This document shows positions 1-13,500 of a DNA stretch of 64,000 bases, piece after piece. A program made the translations under genes and the position numbers. Within the stretch, counting starts at the first letter, position 1, and each line of letters begins with the position of its first letter. Source of the stretch: Cardiocondyla obscurior (lineage: Eukaryota > Arthropoda > Insecta > Hymenoptera > Formicidae); the NCBI RefSeq assembly GCF_019399895.1, contig NC_091883.1, forward strand, positions 3,328,377 to 3,392,376, written 5' to 3'. The notes under the pieces were generated by a model. That model had not been told where the DNA came from, ran no database searches, and saw only the letters and a program-made list of their open reading frames with translations.

Positions 1-1320
1 GGTTCGCGAGACGGAGGCTTCGGTACATTCGGGTCGCGCATCCTCGCTCAATTTTCGGTTCTGTATCCGCGTATCTGCTTCCCGGCCACGGTAGTGTTTG
101 CGAATTTCGTTTTTCGTTGGGATTTCTTCGGATATACCGTGAAATGATTCTCCGCGTCCGCGACACTCGCCGGTCGTCAGCTGGGTAAGAGAACGAATTA
201 ATAAGACGAGTTTGAGGCATCCCACGCGAGCATCGACATAGTGCTTCTTCCGGGCGACAATAACGTGTCGAAAATAATTCATTTCGCGATGAATATCTCA
301 AGAAATAGTCGGATTTCGCGAACTCCATCCTTCCCCTTACCTCGCTCGCCCCCGCGTCTATCAGTTCATAGCGAAAGTGGACGGCGTCCCTGAGAGATGG
401 CGTTAGGATGACCGCGGATAATTCAAGTCGCCATTGCGTCGACCAATCAGAGCGTCTTAAAATCGCGAGATTTGCGAGCTCGCGAGAAGCCTTCATCAGT
501 AGTCCTTCCACGGTGAGGAAGACACGTCGGTTCGCGAGATGGAGGCTTCGGTACATTCGGGTCGCGCATCCTCGCTCAATTTTCGGTTCTGTATCCGCGT
601 ATCTGCTTCCCGGCCACGGTAGTGTTCGCGAATTTCGTTTTTCGTTGGGATTTCTTCGGATATACCGTGAAATGATTCTCCGCGTCCGCGACACTCGCCG
701 GTCGTCAGCTGGGTAAGAGAACGAATTAATAAGACGAGTTTGAGGCATCCGACGCGGGCACCGATATAGTGCTTTTTCCGGGCGACAATAACGTGTCGAA
801 AATAATTCAGTGCGTGATTAATATTTCGAGATAATAACGGTTTTCGCGAACTCCACCCTTCCCCTTACCTCGCTCGCCCCCGCGTCTATCAGTTCATAGC
901 GAAGGTGGACGGCGTCCCTGAGAGATGGCGTTAGGATGACCGCGGATAATTCAAGTCCCCATTGCGTCGACCAATCAGCGTCTCAGGATCGCGAGATTCG
1001 CGGGCTCGCGAGAAGCCTCCACTTTAGTTCTTCCACAGTGAGGAAGAAGAGACGGTAGAGTCGAGACGTACGGCGTCGGTTTTCCAAGCGGAGGGTTTCG
1101 GGACATCTGCGTGCGTTTCTTCACGGTTTTTCGTCGCGTATCTGCGTTTTGCTTCGGCCCGGGAGCCTCAGGTACCGCGGTATCTCGCACAGGACATCGC
1201 CGGTGTCCATCCGCCGACGTTCGGTCGAGCAAGTAAAAGTCAGTCGACGAGTCCTTTGTTCCGCCATTATAAGTCCGCGTACATCTAGCCGGGAGACGAT
1301 ACGCGAGCATCGGTGCAGTG
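1..1320 (+). repeat. Tandem 528-bp GC-rich cassette, two close copies plus one decayed copy
   Basis: Copy 1 (1-528) and copy 2 (529-1077) are near-identical with a period of exactly 528 bp; differences are scattered substitutions. A third, strongly diverged copy starts at 1078 and stays alignable without net indel to about 1320 (for example acgcgagcatcg at 224 and 1301). Copies 1 and 2 each carry a GTAAGA donor-like site (GT at 185 and 713). Copy 1 carries an initiator-like TCAGTT (361) and a CCAAT box (443), both repeated in copy 2 (889 and 971). The ordering suggests a duplicated promoter and first exon, but no coding frame is maintained. Open frames here (for example 408-716) cross the copy boundary and are artefacts. 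The left edge is cut by the window. Confidence 0.93.
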
Positions 1321-1716
1321 ATATTCGCGATCGGGCATTCGTAGAGACTCAAATTCTGGATCAAACGACTCGCGTAACGAATCGTGATGAAATCATTATT
1401 GTTAATTATTGCCAGCGTTGCTGCGTGTCGCGTATATTGGTCGGGAGCGCCGTTGAAAGTGCCGAATTTTCTTGATGACTTTTCTTGATGACTTTTCTTG
1501 ATGAATTTTCGTGACGAATATTATAGTACGCTTGATAGTCGCTAGATGCGTACTCGCGAGTGTGTAATGTGCATGTGTGATTGCTGAGGCTGTGAAGAGA
1601 AGGCGTCCTACCATATGGATTACTGAGTGGACGAGGCGATCTTGACCTACCACACAGAAACTGAGTGGAGGAACAGGCTTAGAAAGCAAGGGCGTCGGCG
1701 CTTCAACCCAAAGGTG
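1321..1716 (+). other. GC-moderate tail of the promoter block, possible 5'UTR exon
   Basis: This stretch follows the decayed cassette copy and ends at an AAAG|GTGAAT donor-like site (GT near 1713), after which composition drops sharply to about 80 percent AT. It could be the 3' part of an untranslated first exon on +. No long ATG-initiated frame is present. Confidence 0.3.
1467..1506. repeat. 13-bp minisatellite, three units
   Basis: The unit ttttcttgatgac occurs about three times head to tail, directly after the tandem cassette block. Confidence 0.85.
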
Positions 1717-1786
1717 AATTAATGAATTAATTAAATACGATTACTTTTAAATAAAATTAAATATAAATTTAATTTTTTAAATTATA

Positions 1787-1817
<31 letters not shown>

Positions 1818-4800
1818 AATTTAATTCCCACGTTTTTCCATGCGAAAAAATTTTGATATAAAATATTAATTTTTAATTTTTAATGAAATAATCGAACTAA
1901 TTTAATATTAATCTTTTTTTATTTTTTTTTTTTTAATATAGTTTTAGGTGATTTGCTTTGTGACAGATTTTGCATATTTTTTTTTTATTTATAAATTATT
2001 AAAATAATTTTTAATAATTATAAAAAATATTTATAATTAAATTTAATTTCTAATATTTATAAAATAATAGTATGTCTCAATTTCGTATTTCTGTTAATTC
2101 TATACGCACATAATTAAATATAAAAATCCTGCGATATTATAAAATCAAAGTCAAACTTCTCAGTCTATTTAACAATTAATTATTTTTTTATTTAGATAAT
2201 ATCAGTTGCTCGCAGAAAAATTCACAGTTGACCTCGTTTTATTCGCGGTAAAAAAAATATACACAATGTTAATTACCCACTGTAATTGATACAAAATTAC
2301 GCTGTAAAAAATTCAGCAAACTCACGCAGATAATAATTTCAAAAGTTTCCTTATTAATCGCGCGAATATAAAAAAAAGGTAATATAACCCCATATAATTT
2401 TTATGAAAATACCTGAGTTCTGCATCTTCGTAATTAATAATGAAATTCTAGCAACTGTTATTTCAGTGTATTGAATATTTCAGCGTGATTTCTGCTACAG
2501 CGCAGTGGGCAAGCTTTTTTTTTTTTTTTCGTTTATTGCTGTGTTTCCTTCCTGGGTATTAAATACTATAGGAGGCTCGCATCTCTCATCCGGAATCGAA
2601 TATCATCCGTTCTCTACAGCGGCCTAAAGCACTCGCTGTAACTGAATAATTATCCGAATGGCACATCGGAGACGTCAGAGGCTTCCTCTGCGAAATGGAA
2701 TTCTCGTTTCCTTTGTACGTGACCCGCCGATGGATTTTCCCGAGCGTTCTAATACCCGAAGCTTTCGTGCCACATTTCATTCTGATTGATTTGTTTTCAA
2801 TTCGAACGCTCCTGGCGCTGACTCAACGCTGAATTAATCCTAGTAACGATATAGCCTAACCCATTCTTGCCTGTCCACCAATCGGCAACGGATTTCACTC
2901 GGGGCTGATGTCGAAGAAATGTTTGCCGCCGATGGAAATTTCGTCAGACGATAAAATAATTTATGAATAAATATTAATTACATTTGTGGCAGAATTAATT
3001 CAGCGCGATGGCTCGATCGAATAATTCTGGGCGAGAAATTAGATTTTTTAGCAATTATTTTAATGGCGCTTAATTTATTTCAACGATTTTGTGTACCTTT
3101 ATTCACTTTCAGCGGATTCTTTTTTTTTCCGTCATCGTTATACGTCTTTTAGAATTTTTTTTTCTTCTTTATCTTTCTTTTTTTTTGTACTACCATTTGA
3201 CTCGATTAATTTGTATGTTTTCTTTTTCTAAAGTGGGTCGGACATATTCTTAAATTGAGTTCGCGGTTTAACGTGTGAAAATAAACGTTCCGCGCGGGAC
3301 CGTAACATAAGGAAATCTAGGACGCGTTCGAACAGAAAATAATTATACGGCGTATCGGGTATCGGCAGGTCGACTTAATGCCATTACGAGTTAATAGACC
3401 GCGATGCCGATAAATTCGCTGGTAAACGCCCGTCGAAACTTCTCGCGCGAGGCCGAGATCGGCGAGGAAGAAAAAGTTCGGTCCAGGGAACTCGGCGCGA
3501 GACAGCGGTTCGGCCTACACCGACGCGCTTCCGTTAGGCGGCCACGGATTTTTCATCCGACTTCCCGCTTTATTGTTTGTCTCCGTTCCATTCTCCCGCG
3601 GTTTTATCTCCCGCTTTGTTTCTTCGGCTCTTACGGTGCTTTCGACGCAACGAGTCGCGTCTCGACGGTTAAACAGATCGAAAAAAAAAAGAAAAAAAAA
3701 AAAAAAAAAAAAAAAGAAAGCCGAGGAGGGCGAAATAGCGGGAAATGCTAAAGGGGACGAGAACCTGGAAAAAGAAAATCGGGGAGGGTTAAGCAAACCG
3801 GATAATACGTAATTACTGAATAAAATAGAAGTAGGTCGAATCGTTTCGGTATATTATATTTACGTACCGTGAGGCAAGCGTGACGGAGAGAGCTCGGTGT
3901 AATTGCGAATGCAGCAGTAGCAACGACACTGTCAAATTCGCGAAGCGTTGTTAGCGCGCGCGTTACGAAACTTCGAAAAACTCGGCTGGGTTAATTGCTT
4001 CCTCTCGGCAATCTCGTCGCGGGCACATTTTCCGTTCCCAGATTTTCCAAGACGTGAACTTGATCGCGCAGTTTTTACGACGAAACGGCTACGCGAACAG
4101 TCGGGCTGGACAGTTACAAGTTTTCCTTCCCGTCCAACGCGAGGTGAAGCCTGGCGAATATTTGGCTGTGTAATTTCCACTCGTCGGTCGCTTATTACGC
4201 GATAAAATGTAAATGACGGGGTTTAAATTGGGCGGCGGTTCCAAGTGGAAATGTAACCGGGGAAAGCATTCGAGTCCGGGCTCCACCGGCGTCCTCAGTT
4301 TACGAGGCAATTTTCGAGATTCAGGACGATGAGAGGGCAAAAGCGCCGCGGCGGCTACAAGGACGATACGGTTGCAGCTGCATTTTCGCCAGCTGCTAAC
4401 CGCGAGGCCGAAGAGTAAGGCCCAGCCACTCATTTGGGTAGTCGCGGCAATTGAACTAATTGCCGAGCGTAATTATCCAGAATTAATCGAGATAAACCGC
4501 TTAATTATCACGTCTCGTACAAAGCTCGTTTGTTTCTCACAATCAGTATATCTGTTAGCCGATTTCGAACAAGCGAAGTGTCGCTAAATGCCCGCTAATT
4601 ATCATCGGCGCGGCACCGAAGCGTCGAAATTGACGGGATGAAATGTCCTCGTTTCTGCTCGAAATGCCAGAGAAAATTGCAATCTGGAGACATTTAAATG
4701 CAAATACGATGTAATCAACGTATCTAGTTCGGACTTCTTGATTATGTTCGTGATTCCTTGAAAAATGCAAAGAAAAAAAAAAAATAAAATTTTAGGATTA

Positions 4801-5871
4801 CCGAGTAATGAAGTCTTGAATAATATTTAGATCTTAGATCTGTAGACCCGCTCGTTAACTCGTTTAATTAAAGTTCCTTAAGAAAGAGTATATGTACAAA
4901 GAAATACATCACGCGAATAAAATTAAAATAAATGCGCAGGTTATAAAATTATAAAACAGTCGCCTATTTTTTTTTTTGTCACACGAAACGAAAGTTGCGT
5001 ATATATATCAATAAAAAAATAAATAAAAAGACTGCGGGAAAATTTTGCAAAAATCACAGAATGAGCGCTTTGTGCTGTTTTTAGCGAACACCTGTGAAAA
5101 AGATGAAACGGCGCGTGGCGGCAAATACAGAGGCAATCAACGTGAATAAAAATGCATATCGACTTCGAAAATAGTTTAATCAACAATGTATCGAAATATA
5201 TGGCGAGTACGGTAGCTTAATTAAATCACCGTGAAATACGCGACCGTTTTAGCCGCTTTGCCATTTTGTCCGGGTCGAGTTCTTAACGTGAAATGATTTT
5301 GCCCGGCCTGTTCCGCGGTCGTTATTCCTAAAAGTAAACGAACAGCGAACGCGAGCATTTACGTGCGAATCAATTACTACGAAAATAAAATACCGACAGC
5401 GCACATCACCGAGAAATGTTCGCGGTTGCTGCACTCGTTCGCCAAATATATATCTTAATGGTTAACGTACCTGGGACATGAAGAAACAACTGCGCTCCGG
5501 TGGGCCAATTAAGATTTACGAATTTCCAGCAATGACGGACACCCACGACGATACCAGGGGCTGACGTTTCGCCGTAAATTTATCGTTTTATCGTTTGTAG
5601 TTGTCGTATCAGTCGCGGCGGCGATATCGCGCTAAAGGTCGCTTTGGCGCATCCGAAGCGGATTTATTTGCGATCCGGAAATGGCCACCGAGCTCGCATT
5701 TTGATGGCACGTTTTACGACAACAATTTATCGCGGCTCGTTTCTTTACTTTCCGGATTAAAAGTATCTGTCGACGTGGCGGCGCGAACGATATGGTTTAT
5801 TGAATTTAATGTCGATCATTAGAGCATTATTGTCGGTCTTTTATATAAAAGATATTCGTCTTTTGTTGCAG
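1717..5871. other. Non-coding: AT-rich intron-like DNA with homopolymers
   Basis: 1740-2500 is extremely AT-rich with an A-run at 1797-1819. 3681-3720 is an A/G-rich simple tract. Short GC-richer patches at 3.4-4.4 kb give overlapping open frames in several frames and on both strands, with no splice or start support. A palindromic segment at 5338-5442 is listed separately. No gene was found. Confidence 0.6.
5338..5442. mobile_element. Palindromic MITE-like segment, relative of the 35.8 kb element
   Basis: The left arm cagcgaacgcgagcattt is repeated in inverted form on the right (read on the other strand as cagcaaccgcgaacattt), around a loop containing attactacgaaaata. Arms and loop resemble the element at 35811-35955 (cagcgaacgcaaacattt, attgctacaaaaata). 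Ends and target-site duplication are unclear, so it may be part of a larger decayed element. It has no coding capacity. Confidence 0.5.
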
Positions 5872-5922
5872 AGTAATCGCAGCCAGCCGGCCATTGGGTT
5901 GAAACAGACGCCGAAGGCACGA
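5872..5922 (+). CDS. 51-nt cassette exon, 17 residues, gene not identified
   Basis: A textbook acceptor (pyrimidine-rich run ending ttttgttgcag) is followed by 51 nt and a consensus donor (CGA|GTGAGT). Only one of three frames is open: SNRSQPAIGLKQTPKAR. The length is a multiple of three and both ends are phase 0, so the exon can be skipped without a frameshift. The residues are polar and basic, as in a disordered linker. I do not recognise the protein. The nearest confident coding exons on this strand (49.4 kb) begin in a different phase, so any connection needs further exons. The tandem first-exon block upstream is a possible source of the 5' end. Confidence 0.6.
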
Positions 5923-7345
5923 GTGAGTTGTTTATAATTTTTGCAAGTAGTGCATGATTATTTTTTCGCTTGAATTACGTAGTTAGAATATTAGAAAATG
6001 AAACGATGACTTAGACACTGCACAGAATATTCGAGGAAAATCTATCTCAAATGCACGAATAAATAGCGGCCGAATCATACACTCGACCTGATGATAGACG
6101 TTCCGTTTATACTTTACGCGAAAGTCCAAGTTTAAGTTCGAAATATTCACTGGGTCTACTTTTCGCGCGACCGGGAGAGAAATAGAAAATAGAAAGTATA
6201 TGATTTACCTGTTCGGTAATATTACTGGGAAGCAGATGAAAGCTTACGCGCGTTTAATACTTAACATATTGCAGTTTTAAGAGAGAAATTATAATAATAT
6301 ATTATGAACATTCATGCATATCGCACATTTGCATTTTGTGGTGTATTATTATTTAATTAACTGCTCCATTTATTATTTTTGAAAATAGTAATATCGATTG
6401 CGACGATGGACTTATCCTTGTTAACAACGTTAATTGTAAATAGAGAAATCTATCTTTGTTCTCTCCCCGTCGTACCTTTTTATAGATCTTTTTGTCCAAT
6501 ACTCTTTCCCTTATGTACTTTTTCACCCTCTCAACTCCACCCCCTTCCGTCAGTCAAATGAAAGTCGAAGGACTCGGAAAAAGGGAACGTTGGGAATGCG
6601 AACGGTAATGTCGACGGAACGACGTGAAATCGCGCGGTGCAATTTCGTGAGATTGCTCGCCGAGGCAACTTGCCGGGAAGAGGACTATCTTCGTGAAAAA
6701 GAGCTTCTTGGGAACGCGAGGATGCGTATTTCTTTCTTTTTTTTTTTTTTCTTCTCTTTCCGCGCGCGTTTCGTTAAGAAAGGAAATACGTAGCGGTAGA
6801 ATTTTATTACGGGTCACTTGCGTTATCCGCACGTGTAACGTCTGCATAATCACCCTTTCCTACTTCAATGAATTAATTATTCTAACGTCGCGAATCGATA
6901 TTACTCGTTTCGATTTTGAACCGTGCGAGGTGTTTTAAATTCTATTCCACGAGATGTGTGATGTAATTGCTCTTGACGAACTTTAATCGGTGTACCTTAT
7001 CGTTCCGCGATTGGTAATTATCGCAAGTTAAACACCGTAGTCAAATTTAACTACTTGGGATAAGATCATGTGGGGGTTGTACTATTGACGTATGTACGCA
7101 AGGCACATGCATCTGCTTAGATATATGTATAGTATACGCAGGAGCTATAATGCTAATTTTGGTTTAAGCATCTGTGACAAATTACTTGTAATTACGATGC
7201 ATTTTTTTTTTTACGGTGCTCACGATTACAAAACAAATTAATCTTGTATTAAGTAATGAGCAAGAAGTGATGCCGTTTGTTGAAACAGCGTTTCGTTCCA
7301 CAACTATTTGTTGAACAAGACTCACGGAGTGTAGGATCGTTAGGT

Positions 7346-7558
7346 TTATAGTCTCAAAGGACGTAAAGTATCTGCTATGTACGGAATAGGTAACCCGAGA
7401 GATAAACCGTGGAAATTAAGAACAGCAGTAGTTAAACGCATACTCGCCAACTGCAGTTTCGTTAACACGTCTCTTACTTTCGTATGACGCCGCGTCGCAG
7501 CCTGTCGCAGTATTTTTTCCCAGATGACAACGGCTGACATCCCCGAGCCGTCCAGCAT
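7346..7558 (-). CDS. Candidate small ORF or first coding exon
   Basis: A 70-codon frame opens with ATG in good insect context (gaaacATGC) and starts MLDGSGMSAVVIWEKILRQA. It lies in a local GC-richer patch. An AAA|GTAAGA donor-like site inside the frame (near 7472-7477) would end a first exon after about 27 residues. No upstream promoter element or partner exon was recognised. It could equally be a chance ORF. Confidence 0.22.
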   Translation of the reverse strand: MLDGSGMSAVVIWEKILRQAATRRHTKVRDVLTKLQLASMRLTTAVLNFHGLSLGLPIPYIADTLRPLRL

Positions 7559-10500
7559 GTTTCATGATCCCGTAAATTTATCTCGTTCTACTCTCTGACA
7601 TTTACCGAGATGCTCTCGAGTCAGCTCGTTATGTTCAAATTTCGGAAGCGATTCAGCTCGTTAATTCGGGATTTTCCGATCTAGAAATCATTCGTCTTTG
7701 CTTCATACGGTGAAATATTATTAATTATTATTGATCTTTTATAAAGTACATGTGTCTATTTTTTTTTTTTTTTTTACAGTCTTAACTAAATTTTTTAAAA
7801 TAATTATTAGTTTATTATTTTTTACTATTCATTTTTAATTATATTTTTATTGTATTCATAACGAATTTAATTGCAAAAATATTCTTACGTTTCATGCACG
7901 TCTTTGAGAAATATCGCTTCCCCGATATTTCTATTATGGAAAAATCCACTATGAATTCAGATATTCGCGATTGAAGAAAAATGTAGAAAACTTAAAACAT
8001 CATGTATATATTTAATTTAAAAACAGACGTAAAGTCTCTAGAAGAAAAATACCACCGGGCTTTTACATTTCCTCGTGTGTCTCGCCTCGCCTTACGTTTC
8101 TCTCTTTTCGTGTCGATCACGTTCCACTTTTTTAATTGATTGATTTCCTTTCTGCTTAGTCGAGCGTGTCTCGCGACAAGACTCCAATGATTTGTTGCAT
8201 ACGCCCAGTGCTTACGTCAGTGATTAGTGTTCGTTACGTTTTCGCGTATCGAATTCTATCCCGAGCGGCGAAAGCGGCGTACCGCGCGACGTGGTGCCAT
8301 TTCTTGGTAATGTAACGAATTAGTCGGTCTGCTAATTACAATTACAAATAGCCGGGCGACCTCCTCGCAATTTCACCGAGTGTCGCTATGACGGTATTTT
8401 GTGCCCCCTACCGGTAATTCACCTCTCCTCGAAGCACTTTGCCCTCCCTCTTCTTCCACGCGCGCCTCTTGTACCCCATCATCTCGTAACGTGCCGGTAG
8501 TCAAGTACGTAGGATATAATTTTGCCGGCGTGAGAGCCGATTGAGTTTCCTATATTATGCCGGGGCTCGTTATACTCCGCGATCGTACGCGCGCGGAGTC
8601 GCGGGCTGGAAAGGTAACTTCGGCGAACTACGAATTTAATCATCGGCCGCCGGAGTTAAAGCGATCGAAACGCGTTTCTTGAATGTTTACGCGCGCGGAT
8701 GTATCCCGGGCGTGGAGTCGTATGTATTCCCGACGCGAGGAATCCACGGAACTTGCAGCATCCGCGGAAGATACGACGTTGCGGAAACCGCGGATTGTAT
8801 TTCAACGTTCGGTTCCTAACTCAACGGATATGCACGCGCCACAAATCAGAGCCGCTTCCCTAGCTCGTGCCCGGGCGCGATAAAGTCGTCGACGGTAAAC
8901 CGCCGCGTTTGTCTCGCGAAATGTCAAGTAAACGAGTTCCGTTACGGACCTTTCGAACTGGCGCTCTCCGATTACACGTTGTCGCGAGGCAAAGGCATAA
9001 TTTTACTTCGGAAGTTGCCGTGCGCGGATCGGTATGTTTAGTTAATTAACTAGCGTGCATATTTACGTGCGCATTAAGCGCCGGAATTATATATTCGTGA
9101 GCACAAACGCATTTGTCCGGGAAGCTGTTTGTTGGATTTTATTGCGACCCGTAATTTTCAAAGCACTCGATGTCGTTTACTTTTCTTTATCGTGTAAATT
9201 AATTACGTGAAATCTTTATTTCTTGTAATTGAAACGTGTGCGCTTCCTAATGGCAGGCTCTTAAGATTAGGTCATTATTTTTAAACGACGTTATTGCGCT
9301 TTAGGAACAAGACGCACTTTACGTAATTTGTATTGTAGATGAAAATAGAAGCAAGCAGTCAACTGGTTTTTTTTGCGTCTTTCGGTGCATTGCAGCAGCT
9401 ATAAAACATTCAAGAAGCTTAGCTTTTTACCGTGCATTATCGATTTATCTTACTGAGTTATTGGGACGGATCGTTCGGGAATTTACGTGCATTCTTAAAC
9501 GGGATTTGATTTCTTTCTGATGCAATTCTATGTAATAGGCTTTAGTCTGTTCGAATTTGCTTACGCTAGGAACAATACGCGTACCTCAATTTCTATGGTA
9601 TATTAATTTGCAAAATGAAATTTATTCTCTCCATTAAAATTCCTTTTTACGATATAACGAGAAAGAATATAGAATTATCTATCGACTTTATTTTTGCATT
9701 TATATGCAAACGAGGTAACAAATGATTTAATTATATAATATCATAAAAAATAATATAGTAAAAAAATTTTATATTTTATTTTATTGTAATTTTTTAATTA
9801 AATAATTAATGCCGCAATTGTATCTTTTACCGAAGATTGCACGACTCGCTCGCTACTATCACTATTTGTTGAAAATAATTACGTGTAGATAAAATTTTGT
9901 TCCCGTTTAGCTAATGTTTAAGTATTCGTTGTTCTATTTTCTTTTTTTTTTTTTTTTATATTTGAGTTATTTACATTTAAACTTCACGTGGGAAAATATA
10001 CGCTGTTTCCGTTAACTTGTCTGATCTTTCTATTCTAAATGACGTGAACTTTAAGAAACGAATGTGCGATATCTTCTTCCTTCCGCGGCACATTTGTTTT
10101 GTAATACGCTCGTTCCTTTCCTTGTATTTTGCGGAGTAGCCGCAGCTGCTAGCCGAAGGAAAGCCGATAAATCTCAACCTGCAACGGCGGAGACCGTTGT
10201 AATAAACCACCGGAGCGACGAAAGCCGCCGGCACCAGAGCCCCGTTTCCCTTTGTGGGTATTAAGGATGCAAAAACGTATATTTCAAGATTCACGAAACG
10301 TTGTCCAAGTTAGTGCGCAACACTCGCCGTGTCTCTCGAAACCGCGGAATCTCGCGTGACGCGGAGAAAACTTCGGAAATACGTTATACAAACGGAAACT
10401 TCTTCCTTGACCGTGGCTGGCGAGATCTTTCGCTTTAAAAGAAAAAGTACTTTCCGATTACAAGAGGATTAAAAAACTTTTTCATTACCTTAAACCTTTA

Positions 10501-13500
10501 TCCGCCATCGATAAAAGTCGCCAATTTTATTATCAATCTTGTACCGCGGATTCGTGAAATATCGCGGACGTAAAAATCATTTCGGTACGGATTGATCGCA
10601 TTTGAACCAAATGCACTTTCCGCCGTGGTTAAGTTTTACGTCTTATAAAAATTCGTGTTCGTGGGCGCAGGAACTGGAAAGTGATAAAAATAAAAACGCG
10701 GAAGTTATCGATCACGGCGATTAAGCCGCGAGACAAAAAGGATGGCGAGCGGTGTTCGCGTTCACTGTAATCATAATATGTTATTGTCGACCTGCGGCTC
10801 GCAGCGTATTATTTGAACCCTTTTAGAAACGTGAATCGATGAACGAGATTAAAAAAAAGACTGATTGACAGCCAGCGATACGACGGGGGCGTGTACCTAA
10901 ACAAATAGATGCATAATTCAAGTAAAATTCACGATGTTATCCGAGCGGTTTTTGTTTAAAATAATTTTAATAAATCAGCGATAGATGCGTATCTCGCTTG
11001 TATTTATAATTCTCAAAGGATTTATATATGTTGCGTGAAACTAAAATTTATCCTTTTTTTTTTACGTACACGTATAAACGCATGAAATTTATTTAACTTA
11101 TCCGCGGAGCGACAGATATATTTTTATTTAGCCTACGAAATGTATATTCTTATAGTTAGTCGGCATTAAACTTGTAGCATGTCTATTTATCCGCATATCC
11201 GCTTATACTTGCTCGTCGTAGATTAAGCAGAAAAATTCTATCTGAATCCACAGCTCGATATTGGAAATTTATTTTAACCGCCGACGGATATTCTCCGCCG
11301 ACTCGGCGAGACCGGATTTCCGTATAAGCATTGGAAATAATCGTAAGTCCCTCGATCGTTCAGATAAATTATATAATTCAATTTCTTCGCGTCGCGTAAA
11401 GCATTTTCATAAAGCGATTGGCTTAGCTTTTGAATTAACAACGAATTGGATTGAACGTGGGGGGGTGGCGGCTCTACCATTGTTTGTTATCACCTGCTTT
11501 ATAAAAGTGAGATTAGCTCGGTTTATAAAATATTCAATCCCAATAAGAAATCTTTTGGAAAGTTTTGTCGGGTGGGGAAAAAAGAAGGATATAAAAAGGA
11601 AAAACTGGTTTATAATAAATTCCCTCACGCTGTAAAATTCAGCTCTTATTCCAGTTCGGCGATCAGCTCCTTTATCGGAGGATTAAATATTTTCTTCCCG
11701 CCCAGGAATTCCCGGCCGTCTTTTGTACCCCCGTCCTTGTTGCTCGTCCTCGAAACGTTTCCTGATCCTCCAATTCTCGGTTTTTGTTTTGCCACGTCCC
11801 GAGTTTAGAAGCGCGTGTTCGTTTCCGCTATTCCATTTTATATCTCACCTTTTACCCTTTTGTTCGTACGGTCTTCTTTTTCCGGCCTCGACTCCCTCAT
11901 TGTTCTTTCATGAAGAAGAAATTCAAATAGTATCCAATAGTGTACTGCGAGCTTTTTTCTCCGGAGAACAGTCTTAATAATTGAGGTTTATGTTACAGTG
12001 ACAATCTAGTTTCTTTTTTTTTTTTTAACTATTATTAAAATACGTATAATCTTATTTATCTTACATGAATTTAATATTATTCTAATTTTACGTAAATACT
12101 TTTTGAATTGCTTGATTAGTTTTTTTTTTTCTTCCTTTAAATTTTATTTACGCAGTTTGTAATTATTATTATAATTATAAGTATAACGCGATATAAAATT
12201 AGCTTGAATAGGAAATGATAAACGGCAACAATACATTGTATGAATATAGAACAGGTTTAAGTCAATCAAGGCGCAGCTGAACGGATAATACTAATTGCAT
12301 TGGCTTATGGTGGCTTATTTAAATTGCGCAGGCATTTGTTGGATATTCAACGTAATCCATTTTGCTACGGATATATCGCGAGGTTTAAGATTACAGATTT
12401 GGTATAAAAATTTAAGAATTGTATTTATGAAAAAATATTTATCGTTGAACTTCGAAATCTTAAAGAAAAGAAGTTTTATATTTATGCCGAAAGTTATCTC
12501 TATGCAACTGCATCCCGTGCGTCCGTGCGAATGAAGGCTTATACACATTTATTGCGCGAATACGCTTTTGATTATTTGCCAAATTGTTCGACATAAATTT
12601 TATACGGAGCGGCAGAATTATCGGACGACGAAGAGAATTTTCGTCGGGCTTTCAGGAACGTCTTTTATACGACCAATTTTCGCGTAAATGGTAGATGGAA
12701 GCTCCAGATGGTCCATAGCAATACAAGCAGATAGTAGGAATTGTTTTTCGTGCAACGCCTGAATATCTTCGAACATACGTATGGCGGTAAAACTATCTTA
12801 AACCTACCTTTGGGTGCGAACGGGTCACAAGAATAGTAGAGATGTTTCAACTAATCACCAGCATCGTTATATATTTTTTCAATTTTTAATAAAAATTCTT
12901 GCACCGCGTATAAAGCGAGTTGAAAGTCCTCGGAAAGTATTTCACTACTAGACGTTCTTTTCATAAAAAATATTGTACGTACTCTGGATTTCTTTTTTTT
13001 TTCTCTCTCTTTTTTTCTTGTCGTTTTTGTTTGACGAAAGACGGTGATGATTAGGCGAATTGCCGCGAAGAGAAACTAGGAGTTGCGGAGAATAGGACGA
13101 CAGAACTAAAGTCTAAAGACTCTGGAGATCGGAAGGCGAGCACAAAAGACAGTCGTGCTATATTATTATGCATGACTCTTCCCATCTCTTTGTAATATAC
13201 CGAGTAGAATAAGAAAATAAAAAAAAAACTCGCGTCTATCATAGGAAATAAAAAGGTAGCAAGGAGGTCGCGACGCTTGAAACCTACGTATCAATTTCGA
13301 ACAAAATTTTTTCTCTTAATACAATATACATATATACGTATTTTCCTACTTCGTTCGAGAATGACGTTTGAAGTTTTCTGGAAACGGATACTCGAGCACC
13401 GGGAAAGTTTGAAGTAACCATTAATATCGTAGCTCCAAAGTCAAAAAGTTTTTATGTGGAGAAAGTTCCGCAAGATACGGAAAAGTAATACTGTCCTTGC

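Noticed and set aside
408..716. 102-codon plus frame
   Set aside because: It runs across the boundary of the tandem cassette copies and uses the same sequence as promoter copy 2; no splice or conservation signal.
11254..11342. 89-nt plus exon-like segment ending AATC|GTAAGT
   Set aside because: Open frame and good donor, but a weak acceptor and no phase-compatible neighbour.
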